This document shows positions 9,397 to 18,011 of a DNA stretch of 64,000 nt, in pieces (the stretch's first letter is position 1; the number at the start of each line of letters is the position of its first letter). Under the pieces are notes generated by a model. The model made no database searches, was not told where the DNA came from, and was given only the letters and a program-made list of their open reading frames with translations. The position numbers were made by a program, and so were the translations under genes. Location: the NCBI GenBank assembly GCA_913063265.1, contig CAJXZG010000010.1:27550-91549 (forward strand), written 5' to 3'. Source of the stretch: an uncultured Prolixibacteraceae bacterium (GTDB lineage Bacteria > Bacteroidota > Bacteroidia > Bacteroidales > Prolixibacteraceae).

Positions 9397-10087
9397 ATTT
9401 TATTTTGTCAGCGATGTTTTTAAAGATTTTTTCAACAGAAGGGATTTTACTAAGTTTAGAGAACATCCCTTTTTTCCCGTAGTACAAAAAAATATTCCTT
9501 AAATACATTAGCAATCCCAGGCTATGGGCTGTAAAAAGTACCGGATCCAATCTAGGTATCGAATAAATAAAAATCATTAAAGAGCCCACAGTGCTAAAAA
9601 TCCAGAATCCAAGGGGAAGTACCGATTCCTTGTGATATTCAGAAAAAAGCCACTGGTACAAAAATCTTGAATTAAATATTATCTGACCCATTGAGCCCCA
9701 TATTAACAGAAACAGTGAAACATCGTCATTTTTAATTATCGATGTAAAATTGTAATTCTCTCCGGTTATCAGCCATAATACATAAATTACCGGTACTACA
9801 ATGGCAAGCGTACGGGTAATAATATGCATTTTATTCCAGGCTTTTTTTAATTGAAGGTTTCTGATGTAAACACTGTATACCAGAACCTGGCCCAAAACTA
9901 TGGTGAAATCATTTCTTAAGATACCATAGGTAAGCATTAGCATTGAAGCAAAAAGACTAATTTGCCAGTAAATTACCGGTGAAATAATTTCACCTTCCTG
10001 TTCAGATTTAAACCATTGAACTATGGTTCTTGCAAAAAACAGGAACTGAGCTAAAAAGCCAAATACAATAATGAGATAATCATTCAT
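9395..10087 (-). CDS. Membrane protein with two lipid-A-disaccharide-synthase N-terminal (LAB_N) domains
   Basis: Integral membrane protein of 230 residues with six or so helices. Two copies of the LAB_N domain are visible: FLAQFLFFARTIVQWFKSEQ...SPVIYWQISLFASM (about 10-75) and GSMGQIIFNSRFLYQWLFSE...PLGFWIFSTVGSL (about 130-200). In other bacteria a single copy is fused to LpxB or stands alone beside lipid-A and glycosyltransferase genes. The repeated fold resembles PQ-loop small transporters. No glycosyltransferase neighbour is present here, so the role in envelope lipid metabolism is inference. Confidence 0.75.
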   Translation of the reverse strand: MNDYLIIVFGFLAQFLFFARTIVQWFKSEQEGEIISPVIYWQISLFASMLMLTYGILRNDFTIVLGQVLVYSVYIRNLQLKKAWNKMHIITRTLAIVVPVIYVLWLITGENYNFTSIIKNDDVSLFLLIWGSMGQIIFNSRFLYQWLFSEYHKESVLPLGFWIFSTVGSLMIFIYSIPRLDPVLFTAHSLGLLMYLRNIFLYYGKKGMFSKLSKIPSVEKIFKNIADKIK

Positions 10088-10153
10088 TTACTATAAAACA
10101 AGGGGGCAAAAATAGTAATCTTATGAAACTAAATTGATTTTTTATGTGCTGAA

Positions 10154-10885
10154 TTACGTTTGTTCCAGTTTTGCTAATGCTTTGCGTGCGGCATTTTGAT
10201 GAGCCTCTTTTTTTGAAGCTCCGGTTCCAAATCCTAATTTCTGATTATCGACAACTACAACAGCAGTAAATTTTGGCTGTTTGTTTTTTTCGTTAAATTC
10301 TTCTGTAGTGTCAAACTCAAGGGCTTTTTTATTTTTCTGACTCCATTCAATTAACTGACTTTTAAAGTTTGAGTCGTTTTGTTCAATCTCGTTTAAATCA
10401 ACAAAGTTTGAAAGTATTTTTTTAGTAATAAAATATTTGGCTGCATGATAACCCTTGTCGAGATATATTGCACCTATAAGTGCTTCCAGTGCATCGCCAT
10501 AGATATGACTGCTGTCGATTTTTTTTGTAGTGTTCGAATCGATAAAAACACTTAAGCCCATTTCGTTGGTAAGTTTGGTAAGAAATGCCCGGTTTACCAA
10601 TTTAGACCTCATCTTGGTAAGAAAACCTTCATCTTCCTGCGGAAACCTGTTATACAGGAAATCGGCAATCACAGCACTTAAAACAGCATCCCCAAGAAAC
10701 TCCAGGCGTTCATTATTTACAAAATTTCCCTGTGAATCAACGGCTGATGCAGATTTATGCAAAAATGCCAGATCGTAAAGTTTAAGATTATTAGGATAGG
10801 TGCCGATAACATCTTTTAAAAACAAATAAAACTCTTTTCGATTGGAAGAAAAGAGTTTTATTCGTTGTACTATTATCCTAACCAC
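10154..10885 (-). CDS. rnc: Ribonuclease III
   Basis: Double-strand-specific endoribonuclease for rRNA and mRNA processing, 243 residues. The signature NNERLEFLGDAVL is at 57-69 with catalytic E62 and D66. The second metal-binding pair is D131/E134 in DALEALIGAIYLDKG. A C-terminal double-stranded RNA-binding domain spans about 170-243 (GTGASKKEAHQNAARKAL). The start is a GTG at 10883-10885, 6 bp after the fabF stop, which preserves the usual basic N-terminus of Bacteroidota RNase III. It is the third gene of the acpP-fabF-rnc operon. Confidence 0.96.
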   Translation of the reverse strand: MVRIIVQRIKLFSSNRKEFYLFLKDVIGTYPNNLKLYDLAFLHKSASAVDSQGNFVNNERLEFLGDAVLSAVIADFLYNRFPQEDEGFLTKMRSKLVNRAFLTKLTNEMGLSVFIDSNTTKKIDSSHIYGDALEALIGAIYLDKGYHAAKYFITKKILSNFVDLNEIEQNDSNFKSQLIEWSQKNKKALEFDTTEEFNEKNKQPKFTAVVVVDNQKLGFGTGASKKEAHQNAARKALAKLEQT

Positions 10886-10891
10886 AATCTT

Positions 10892-12133
10892 CTAATGTTT
10901 TTTGAAAACCAGAGTTGCATTATGACCACCAAAACCAAAAGTGTTACTTAGTGCAACATTAATTTCTCTTTCTTTGGCAACGTTGAACGTTAAATCCAAT
11001 CTGTTGTCAATCTCCGGATCATCTGTAAAATGGTTTATCGTTGGCGGAACAACGTTATCTCTAATGGCAAGTATACTTGCAAGTCCTTCAACTGCTCCGG
11101 CTGCGCCTAACAGGTGGCCGGTCATTGATTTTGTTGAGCTGATACTTAATTTATAGGCATGCTCACCAAAAGTTTTAATGATAGCCTTTGGTTCTGCAAT
11201 ATCACCTAGTGGTGTGGCAGTGCCATGTACATTAATGTAGTCAATATCTTCCGGTTTCAACCCGGCATCTTCAATGGCCCATTTCATTACAAGGTTAGCT
11301 CCTCTTCCTTCCGGATCAGGGGCAGTAATATGATGTGCGTCAGCCGACATACCTCCACCACCCATCTCTGCGTAAATGGTTGCACCTCTTTTAACTGCGC
11401 TTTCATATTCCTCGAATATAAATGCTGCTGAACCTTCACCCATAACAAAACCATCACGATCCAAATCGAAAGGTCGTGAAGCTGTTTTGGGATCATCGTT
11501 TCGCGTTGAAAGTGCACGCATTGAATTAAACCCGGCAATACCTGCCTGATTGATACCTGCTTCAGATCCTCCTGTTACCATAATATCCGCTTTCCCTAAA
11601 CGAATCAGGTTAAAAGCTTCTATCATCGCGTGTGAAGCAGAAGCACAGGCGGAAACCGCAGTGAAATTTGGTCCTCGAAAACCATATTTCATTGAGATTA
11701 ATCCACCTGCAATGTTTGCAATCATTTTAGGGATAAAAAACGGAGAAAAGCGTGGCATTTCATCTTTAAACTGTCTCGATTCCTCAAAAAAGGTTTCCAG
11801 ACCTCCAATTCCTGCACCCCAAATAACACCTACCCTGTCATGATCAATCTGATCCAGGTTTAATCCGGAATTCTCAAGAGCCTGCTGACTACTGGCGAAA
11901 GCATATTGCGTGTACAAATCATGTTTCCTGATTTCTTTACGCTCCATATACTTTTCAGCATCGAAGTCCTTAATCTCACAAGCAAATTGAGTTTTATGAT
12001 TCGTTGGATCAAACTTAGTAATAGGTCCGGCGCCACTTACACCATTAACCAAATTTTTCCAAAATTCGTCAACGGTGTTACCTAATGGGTTTACGGTTCC
12101 TACTCCAGTAATTGCTACCCGTTTCAATTCCAT
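10892..12133 (-). CDS. fabF: 3-oxoacyl-[acyl-carrier-protein] synthase II
   Basis: Condensing enzyme of fatty-acid elongation (KAS II), 413 residues, the normal length. Nucleophile C163 is in AVSACASASHA, and the two catalytic histidines are in HGTATPLGD and GHLLGAAGAVE. It acts in the cytoplasm on malonyl-ACP and acyl-ACP. It lies 20 bp after acpP and 6 bp before rnc, an arrangement widely kept in Bacteroidota. Confidence 0.97.
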   Translation of the reverse strand: MELKRVAITGVGTVNPLGNTVDEFWKNLVNGVSGAGPITKFDPTNHKTQFACEIKDFDAEKYMERKEIRKHDLYTQYAFASSQQALENSGLNLDQIDHDRVGVIWGAGIGGLETFFEESRQFKDEMPRFSPFFIPKMIANIAGGLISMKYGFRGPNFTAVSACASASHAMIEAFNLIRLGKADIMVTGGSEAGINQAGIAGFNSMRALSTRNDDPKTASRPFDLDRDGFVMGEGSAAFIFEEYESAVKRGATIYAEMGGGGMSADAHHITAPDPEGRGANLVMKWAIEDAGLKPEDIDYINVHGTATPLGDIAEPKAIIKTFGEHAYKLSISSTKSMTGHLLGAAGAVEGLASILAIRDNVVPPTINHFTDDPEIDNRLDLTFNVAKEREINVALSNTFGFGGHNATLVFKKH

Positions 12134-12153
12134 AAATGAAATTTCTGATTTAT

Positions 12154-12390
12154 TTACTTAACTGCCGCTTCGATATGGGCAATTGCTTCTCCTACTGTTG
12201 AAATTTTTTCAGCTTCGTCGTCTGGAATAGCAAGATCAAATTCTTTTTCAAATTCCATGATTAACTCAACTGTATCCAATGAATCTGCACCTAAATCGTT
12301 TGTAAACGATGCTCCGGGAACAACTTCACTGTCATCAACTCCTAATTTATCTACGATAATAGCTTTTACTTTTGCTGCAACGTCAGACAT
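12154..12390 (-). CDS. acpP: Acyl carrier protein
   Basis: Acidic 78-residue carrier protein of fatty-acid synthesis. S37 in [15 protein letters not shown] is the 4'-phosphopantetheine attachment site. It is the first gene of the acpP-fabF-rnc operon, with a well-formed promoter 50-80 bp upstream. Confidence 0.97.
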   Translation of the reverse strand: MSDVAAKVKAIIVDKLGVDDSEVVPGASFTNDLGADSLDTVELIMEFEKEFDLAIPDDEAEKISTVGEAIAHIEAAVK

Positions 12391-12439
12391 AATTCTAATT
12401 TTTAATTAATACTTAAATTTGTTTCTAAATAATTCGCTG

Positions 12440-12471
12440 CAAAGTAATACATTTACGATGTTAATCTCAAA
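12440..12471 (-). promoter_or_regulatory. Promoter of the acpP-fabF-rnc operon
   Basis: On the minus strand TTTG at 12468-12471 is followed after 20 bases by TTACTTTG at 12440-12447, one base off the Bacteroidota TAnnTTTG -7 element. Transcription would begin near 12433, about 43 bases before the acpP start codon. Confidence 0.7.
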
Positions 12472-12574
12472 GAAAAAAATTAAAAAAGATATGGTGTTGA
12501 GAGGAATTCTAAGATTCAAACCGTTAGATTTGAACATTTTATTCAATTATTCTAATAGTTAATTTATTGTTAAA

Positions 12575-13147
12575 ATGAAAGTAAAAAAAATAGCATTATT
12601 TGCTTCGGGGTCGGGAACGAATGTACAAAATATTGTGGAGTATTTCTCTGAAAACAAAGAGATTGTAGTCGATTCTGTTTGGACAAATAATCCTGATGCT
12701 TATGTGTTGGAAAGGGCAAAAAAGTACAATATAGATTCATTTGTGTTTAACAGAAACGAATTTCGCAATACAACCCAGGTTGTTGATGAATTAATAAGCA
12801 GGGGAGTTGATTTGGTGGTACTGGCTGGTTTTCTGTGGCTGATTCCTGAAAGTTTGATACATAATTTCAGAATTATAAATATTCATCCGGCTCTTTTACC
12901 TAAGTATGGAGGTAAGGGAATGTATGGCATGAATGTGCATCGTGCAGTTTTGGAAAATAAGGAATCAGAATCAGGAATAACAATTCATGAAGTAAACGAA
13001 AAATATGATGAAGGGAAAATTCTTTTTCAATCCAGGGTAAATGTCACACCTGATGATACACCTGAAACAGTTGCTCGGAAAGTTCATGAACTGGAGTATA
13101 AATATTTTCCTGGGGTTATTGAAAATGTTTTAAAAGGTGAGTTATAG
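12575..13147 (+). CDS. purN: Phosphoribosylglycinamide formyltransferase
   Basis: Purine-synthesis enzyme that transfers a formyl group from 10-formyl-THF to GAR, 190 residues. The nucleotide-binding loop is FASGSGTNVQNI (9-20). The catalytic residues are N102 and H104 in NIHPALLPKYGG and D145 in EKYDEGKILFQ. It is divergent from acpP, an arrangement common in Bacteroidota. A TAGATTTG -7-like element at 12525-12532 lies within an imperfect inverted repeat (12515-12534) and may be its promoter. Confidence 0.95.
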   Translation: MKVKKIALFASGSGTNVQNIVEYFSENKEIVVDSVWTNNPDAYVLERAKKYNIDSFVFNRNEFRNTTQVVDELISRGVDLVVLAGFLWLIPESLIHNFRIINIHPALLPKYGGKGMYGMNVHRAVLENKESESGITIHEVNEKYDEGKILFQSRVNVTPDDTPETVARKVHELEYKYFPGVIENVLKGEL

Positions 13148-13293
13148 AGTATTTAAAAAATCGATTGTTTCAAATCATTTTATTTTTGGCAATCTGCTTA
13201 AGTAGTGGTTAATAAAGATTACAATTTAACATATCTTGTTAAATAATGTTAAGCTCTGAAATCAACCCATTTCAATAAAATTATCTTTGCTAC

Positions 13294-14853
13294 ATGAGTC
13301 AGAAAACACTTATATCAATAATTGTACTGTTGGTTTTTGTTCTTACCGGATTGATTTTAATTCAGACCAAAATGATTAAAACGGCTTCGGATATCAGGGA
13401 AGAACAATTTAACCAGATAGTTCGAAATTTATTGTATGATGTTTCTGAACATCTGGATAAAAACGAACAAACTATTGCACGAAACAGTGCACGGTTAAAC
13501 AGATTGCCAGGATCCGTTTTGTCTGAGAAATTCAATATCTTTCCTAATGACGGTAAAAACAGCGGGGCTATAAGTATCAGTTCCCAGTATTTTGACAATG
13601 GAGTAATAAGTGAATATCGTGAAGAAATAAAATTAAGTGTACCTGAATCTTCGGACTCAAAACTGGGTGGAGATGAACTAAACGAAAGCACTTTACTTGG
13701 AATTGAAAGTTTGGTGGATTTAAGAAATCTGGAGCAAAGAAGAAAAAGATGGTTAAATGACATTAATTGGTACAACTATAAAGTTCTGCTTGAGGAAAGA
13801 CCAATCAGAGAAAGAATCGATTCTTTGTTTTTAAATGATATTCTGGCATTTGCTTTTAATGAAAGTGGGATTGGACTGGAGTATAAATATGCGGTAAAAA
13901 ACTCAAACCTGGGAAAAGATAAAGTAATTATGGGTGACCCTGATTATGATCCCGGCAGGCAAAAAGTATACAACCAGCCGCTTTTTCAAAAAGATCTGAA
14001 CGGTGCCAAGCCCAATTATCTTTATGTATATTTTCCAAAAAGAAGAGGGTATCTTTTGAAGGAAACAGGTTTTACGATTATACCAACTGTAATTTTAACA
14101 GGCTTTCTGATTGCTATTTTTGTATATACCATAATGGTAATTTTTAAACAGAAGAAACTGTCGATAATAAAGAATGACTTTATCAACAATATGACCCATG
14201 AATTGAAAACTCCAATTTCTACGATTTCTTTGGCCAGTCAGATGCTAAGCGATGGTACTATTGCAAATACACCTCAAACCATCGAACATGTCTCAAAAGT
14301 TATAAATCAGGAAAGTAAACGATTAGGCTTTCAGGTTGAGAAGGTGTTACAAATGGCTGTTTTCAATGAGGGCAGATTAAAATTTAAATTTAAAGAGTTC
14401 GATATTAATAAAATGATCGAAACGGTTTCTTCAAATTTTGAACTGCGTGTTAAAAATAAAAACGGGACACTAACAACAGAAACTCTGGCGGAAAGATCAA
14501 TTATAAACGGAGACGAAGTGCATATAACTAATGTGATTTTTAATTTGCTCGATAACGCTGTAAAGTATAGTAAAAACTCTCCCCGGATAAAAATTACAAC
14601 AGGAAACAAAAACGGAGAGTTAATGGTATCGGTGGCAGATAACGGAATAGGTATCTCCAAAGAACATCATGCTCAGATTTTTGACAGATTCTATCGGGTT
14701 CCCACAGGAAATGTGCATGACGTAAAAGGATTTGGATTAGGATTGAGTTATGTTAAAAAAATAGTAGATTCGCATAATGCACAAATTAAAGTCGAAAGTG
14801 CTGTAAATAAAGGAACTAAGTTTACAATATTATTCCCATTAATAAATAATTAA
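13294..14853 (+). CDS. Sensor histidine kinase, RprX-like
   Basis: Membrane sensor kinase of 519 residues. The first helix is at about 5-24, a periplasmic sensing region of roughly 230 residues follows, and the second helix is near 258-282. A DHp domain has H302 in MTHELKTPIS, and the HATPase domain has NLLDNAVKYS, VADNGIGIS and GFGLGLSYVKK. The gene is 2 bp ahead of an OmpR-family regulator; the pair resembles RprX/RprY of Bacteroides in size and order. The ligand is unknown. Confidence 0.93.
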   Translation: MSQKTLISIIVLLVFVLTGLILIQTKMIKTASDIREEQFNQIVRNLLYDVSEHLDKNEQTIARNSARLNRLPGSVLSEKFNIFPNDGKNSGAISISSQYFDNGVISEYREEIKLSVPESSDSKLGGDELNESTLLGIESLVDLRNLEQRRKRWLNDINWYNYKVLLEERPIRERIDSLFLNDILAFAFNESGIGLEYKYAVKNSNLGKDKVIMGDPDYDPGRQKVYNQPLFQKDLNGAKPNYLYVYFPKRRGYLLKETGFTIIPTVILTGFLIAIFVYTIMVIFKQKKLSIIKNDFINNMTHELKTPISTISLASQMLSDGTIANTPQTIEHVSKVINQESKRLGFQVEKVLQMAVFNEGRLKFKFKEFDINKMIETVSSNFELRVKNKNGTLTTETLAERSIINGDEVHITNVIFNLLDNAVKYSKNSPRIKITTGNKNGELMVSVADNGIGISKEHHAQIFDRFYRVPTGNVHDVKGFGLGLSYVKKIVDSHNAQIKVESAVNKGTKFTILFPLINN

Positions 14854-14855
14854 CC

Positions 14856-15545
14856 ATGGAACAAAAAACAAAATTGCTTCTTGCAGAAGATGACGAAAAT
14901 TTAGGATTATTATTAAAAGAATATCTGGTCGCAAAAGGGTACGATGCAAATCTTTTTCCCGATGGCGAAGCCGCATATAAGGGTTTTATGCGCGATCATC
15001 ATGATATCTGTATTCTGGATATTATGATGCCCAAAAAGGACGGATTTACCCTCGCAAAAGAAATCAGAATGGTAAACCAGGATATCCCGATTTTATTTCT
15101 TACTGCAAAAAATATGAAGGAGGATGTACTTGAAGGTTTTAAAATTGGTGCCGACGATTATATTACCAAACCATTTAGTATGGAGGAATTAATCATGAGA
15201 ATCGAAGCCATTTTAAGACGAACTTCTCAGGAAAATCAGGCCAATGCACAACCCGTCTTTACATTGGGAAAATTCTCTTTCGATACAAGAAAACAAACGT
15301 TAACAGAAGGTGACAATGTAGTAAAACTTACCACTAAAGAATCTGACTTGTTAAAGTTATTATGTCAGAATGCCAATAAAATTCTGGAAAGAAATTACGC
15401 ATTACGTTCAATCTGGATTGATGACAATTATTTTAATGCCAGAAGCATGGACGTATATATTACAAAACTCAGAAAACATTTGAAAGAAGAACCTTCGGTT
15501 GAAATTATTAATGTTCACGGGAAAGGTTATAAGTTGATAATGTAA
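14856..15545 (+). CDS. OmpR/PhoB-family response regulator, RprY-like
   Basis: DNA-binding response regulator of 229 residues. The receiver has acidic pocket EDD (11-13), phosphoacceptor D55 in CILDIMMPKKDG and the conserved lysine in ITKPFSMEEL. A winged-helix trans_reg_C domain spans about 130-229 (LTTKESDLLKLLCQNANKIL, RSMDVYITKLRKHLK). It is co-transcribed with the kinase upstream, and a strong hairpin terminator follows at 15570-15600. Confidence 0.95.
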   Translation: MEQKTKLLLAEDDENLGLLLKEYLVAKGYDANLFPDGEAAYKGFMRDHHDICILDIMMPKKDGFTLAKEIRMVNQDIPILFLTAKNMKEDVLEGFKIGADDYITKPFSMEELIMRIEAILRRTSQENQANAQPVFTLGKFSFDTRKQTLTEGDNVVKLTTKESDLLKLLCQNANKILERNYALRSIWIDDNYFNARSMDVYITKLRKHLKEEPSVEIINVHGKGYKLIM

Positions 15546-15569
15546 TTGATAATGAGGAGGTAAAAAACA

Positions 15570-15600
15570 AAAGCCGGGATTTAATAAAAATCCCGGCTTT
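15570..15600. terminator. Strong bidirectional terminator between the response regulator and lepA
   Basis: Perfect 13-bp arms AAAGCCGGGATTT (15570-15582) and AAATCCCGGCTTT (15588-15600) with a 5-base loop, with A-rich sequence before and T-rich sequence after. It can end transcripts of both converging genes. Confidence 0.92.
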
Positions 15601-15625
15601 ATTTTTTATTAAATAAATCACAAAG

Positions 15626-17413
15626 CTAGTCCAGTTTTAAAACAGCCAGGAAAGCTTTTTGCGGTACTTCAACATTACCGATTTGTTTCATTCGCTTTTT
15701 ACCCTTTTTCTGTTTCTCCAACAATTTACGTTTACGTGTGATGTCACCTCCATAACATTTTGCAGTAACATCTTTTCTGACTGCCTTTACAGTTTCACGG
15801 GCGATTATTTTTGCCCCAATAGCTGCCTGAATTGCAATGTCAAATTGTTGCCTCGGAATAAGTTCTTTCAATTTTTCACACATTCTTCTTCCGAAAGTAT
15901 AAGCATTATCGAAGTGAATCAGTGTTGAAAGTGCATCCACCATTTCGCCGTTTAAAAGAATATCCAATCGAACCAACTTTGCAGGTTTATATCCGCTAAT
16001 GTGGTAATCAAAGGAAGCATATCCTTTTGAGATACTTTTTAATTTGTCATAGAAATCGAAAACAATTTCGCCCAGGGGAATATTAAAAATCAACTCTGCC
16101 CGTTCGGCAGTAAGGTAACTCTGGTTTACAAGCGTCCCTCGTTTATCCAAACACAAATTCATTACCGGACCAATAAATTCCGATGCAGTAATTATGTTTG
16201 CACGAATATAAGGTTCCTCAATCTCATCAATGGTAGTCGATGCAGGCATCCCTGACGGATTATAAACGGTTTGCGTTGTGCCGTCAGTTAATTTTGCCAG
16301 GTACGAAACGTTGGGAACTGTCGTAATGACATTCATATCAAATTCGCGATCCAACCTTTCCTGGATGATTTCCATATGCAATAATCCCAAAAATCCGCAA
16401 CGGAAACCAAATCCAAGTGCTGCCGATGATTCCGGTTCAAATGTAAGGGAAGCATCATTTAACTGGAGCTTATCCATTGCTGCACGCAAATCTTCATAAT
16501 CTTCGGCATCAATCGGGTAAACCCCCGCAAATACCATCGGTTTTACCTCCTCAAAACCTTCAATAGCTTTTTCACAAGGCTTTTTTACATGGGTAATCGT
16601 ATCACCAACTTTTACTTCTTTTGCCGTTTTAATTCCAGAAATAATATATCCAACATCACCGGGGCCCAAAACATCTTTTGGCTGAAGACCAAGTTTTAGC
16701 ACACCAACTTCATCAGCGTCATACTCTTTCTTTGTGGCAACAAATTTTACAAGGTCTTTTTTCCGAAGTTGTCCGTTTACAATTTTGAAATATGCGATAA
16801 TACCTCTGAAAGAATTAAATACGGAATCAAAAATAAGAGCCTGGAGTGGAGCATCGGGATCGCCAACCGGATGTGGTATCTTATGGATAATTTGTTCCAG
16901 GATTTCTTCAATACCTTCTCCTGTTTTTCCACTTGCTCTTATAATATCCTCTTTGTCGCAACCAATTAAATCTATTATCTGGTCTTCCACAACTTCCGGC
17001 ATGGCATTTGGTAAATCCATTTTATTGAGAACCGGAATTATTTCAAGGTCATGTTCAATGGCAAGATATAAATTAGAAATTGTCTGAGCCTGAATGCCCT
17101 GTGTTGCATCGATAATTAACAACGCACCTTCGCAAGCTGCGATTGATCTGGATACTTCATATGAAAAATCCACGTGTCCGGGAGTATCAATCAGGTTTAG
17201 TTTATACTCCTGACCATCATGGAGATAATCCATTTGAATCGCATGACTTTTTATCGTAATACCCCGTTCCTTTTCCAGATCCATATTGTCGAGAACCTGA
17301 TCATGCATATCTCTCTCCCCAACGGTTTTGGTAAATTCCAGTAATCTGTCGGCAAGGGTGCTTTTACCATGGTCAATATGGGCGATGATACAAAAGTTGC
17401 GAATGTTCTTCAT
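15626..17413 (-). CDS. lepA: Elongation factor 4 (LepA)
   Basis: Ribosome-associated translational GTPase, 595 residues, the standard length. G motifs are visible near the N-terminus: [14 protein letters not shown] (G1), [15 protein letters not shown] (G3) and NKMDLPNA (G4). EF-G-like domains follow, and the C-terminus ends with the LepA-specific region ([20 protein letters not shown]). A TATATTTG -7-like element on the minus strand at 17463-17470 is a probable part of its promoter. Confidence 0.97.
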   Translation of the reverse strand: MKNIRNFCIIAHIDHGKSTLADRLLEFTKTVGERDMHDQVLDNMDLEKERGITIKSHAIQMDYLHDGQEYKLNLIDTPGHVDFSYEVSRSIAACEGALLIIDATQGIQAQTISNLYLAIEHDLEIIPVLNKMDLPNAMPEVVEDQIIDLIGCDKEDIIRASGKTGEGIEEILEQIIHKIPHPVGDPDAPLQALIFDSVFNSFRGIIAYFKIVNGQLRKKDLVKFVATKKEYDADEVGVLKLGLQPKDVLGPGDVGYIISGIKTAKEVKVGDTITHVKKPCEKAIEGFEEVKPMVFAGVYPIDAEDYEDLRAAMDKLQLNDASLTFEPESSAALGFGFRCGFLGLLHMEIIQERLDREFDMNVITTVPNVSYLAKLTDGTTQTVYNPSGMPASTTIDEIEEPYIRANIITASEFIGPVMNLCLDKRGTLVNQSYLTAERAELIFNIPLGEIVFDFYDKLKSISKGYASFDYHISGYKPAKLVRLDILLNGEMVDALSTLIHFDNAYTFGRRMCEKLKELIPRQQFDIAIQAAIGAKIIARETVKAVRKDVTAKCYGGDITRKRKLLEKQKKGKKRMKQIGNVEVPQKAFLAVLKLD

Positions 17414-17631
17414 TTATGTATAGTTAACGTTCTGTCTACTAATTCTGTTTTCAAAATTTTCGCAAATATAGTTTTTTTTAAAGATTTCACTTTTGAAATA
17501 TACAGTATGTTAATGTGTGAATTTTTGTTAATAATTGTGCCTATGTTATTTTTTGGCACAGGGTTTGTTGAAAAGAAAATACGAAAACGATGTCAGAAAC
17601 GATACAGTTTTATATACAAAAATGACACTTC

Positions 17632-17652
17632 GCAGCATCAGGCTGCATTTTT
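17632..17652 (+). terminator. Terminator-like hairpin with T tract, no gene upstream
   Basis: GCAGC (17632-17636) and GCTGC (17642-17646) pair around a 5-base loop and are followed by A and six T. The shape is a rho-independent terminator. It may end an unannotated small RNA transcribed from 17470-17630. Confidence 0.5.
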
Positions 17653-17683
17653 TCATAAGTTTGGTTTAGTTAGGTTAAGTTTG

Positions 17684-17715
17684 AATCCCGGGGTGTTGAC
17701 CCCGGGATTTCTCTT
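17684..17715 (+). terminator. Second terminator-like hairpin
   Basis: Perfect arms AATCCCGGGG (17684-17693) and CCCCGGGATT (17700-17709) around TGTTGA, followed by TCTCTTTT. It is 37 bp after the first hairpin and probably insulates the degradation locus from upstream transcription. Confidence 0.6.
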
Positions 17716-17864
17716 TTACAGATACTTTGATTGATATTTTTTATTGAACAAACTGGATTTAATAAACTTACACGAAAGTTGAACTTACTGCCAAATACGA
17801 ATCTGGCATCAATAGATTCCTGTTAACAGAAACTCTGCCTCTTTAATCAAAAAATATCAATTTA

Positions 17865-17908
17865 ACTTGTACGGACAAGAATATTTTCGTATAATTGTAC
17901 GTACAAGT
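17865..17908 (+). promoter_or_regulatory. Double palindromic operator on a candidate promoter
   Basis: Two palindromes 28 bp apart, centre to centre: CTTGTACGGACAAG (17866-17879, one mismatch) and TTGTACGTACAA (17895-17906, perfect). The first contains a possible -33 TTG (17867-17869), and 20 bases on, TATAATTG (17890-17897) resembles the -7 element and overlaps the second palindrome. A regulator bound here would cover both promoter boxes. The same TTGTACGTACAA core occurs at 33380-33399. The GT-N4-AC core fits operators of HutC-type GntR regulators, and one such gene is at 35893. Confidence 0.65.
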
Positions 17909-18011
17909 AAAATAAGCCTTTTTTGACCTGAGCTTAATGTCGATTTTGAATCGAGAAAGACCAACAATTCAAATTTATATACATAAAACATAAACTTTAA
18001 ATTAAATTATT

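Larger units (their letters stand above)
17414..18011. other. 598-bp gene-free spacer between lepA and the degradation locus
   Basis: No convincing coding region. The left end holds the lepA promoter region. Two terminator-like hairpins stand in tandem at 17632-17652 and 17684-17715 although no gene precedes them on the plus strand. The right third holds two palindromic operator half-repeats on a candidate promoter (17865-17908), followed by a leader of about 108 bases with a small perfect hairpin (17940-17954). Confidence 0.7.

Noticed and set aside
13282..13289. TATCTTTG, an exact -7 match before the histidine kinase gene
   Set aside because: It ends only 4 bases before the start codon and has no TTTG at the right distance; chance matches are frequent in AT-rich DNA.
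17369..17734. Plus-strand frame of 121 codons overlapping the lepA start
   Set aside because: It is antisense to lepA at its start, runs through the lepA promoter region and two terminator hairpins, and shows no protein-family features.
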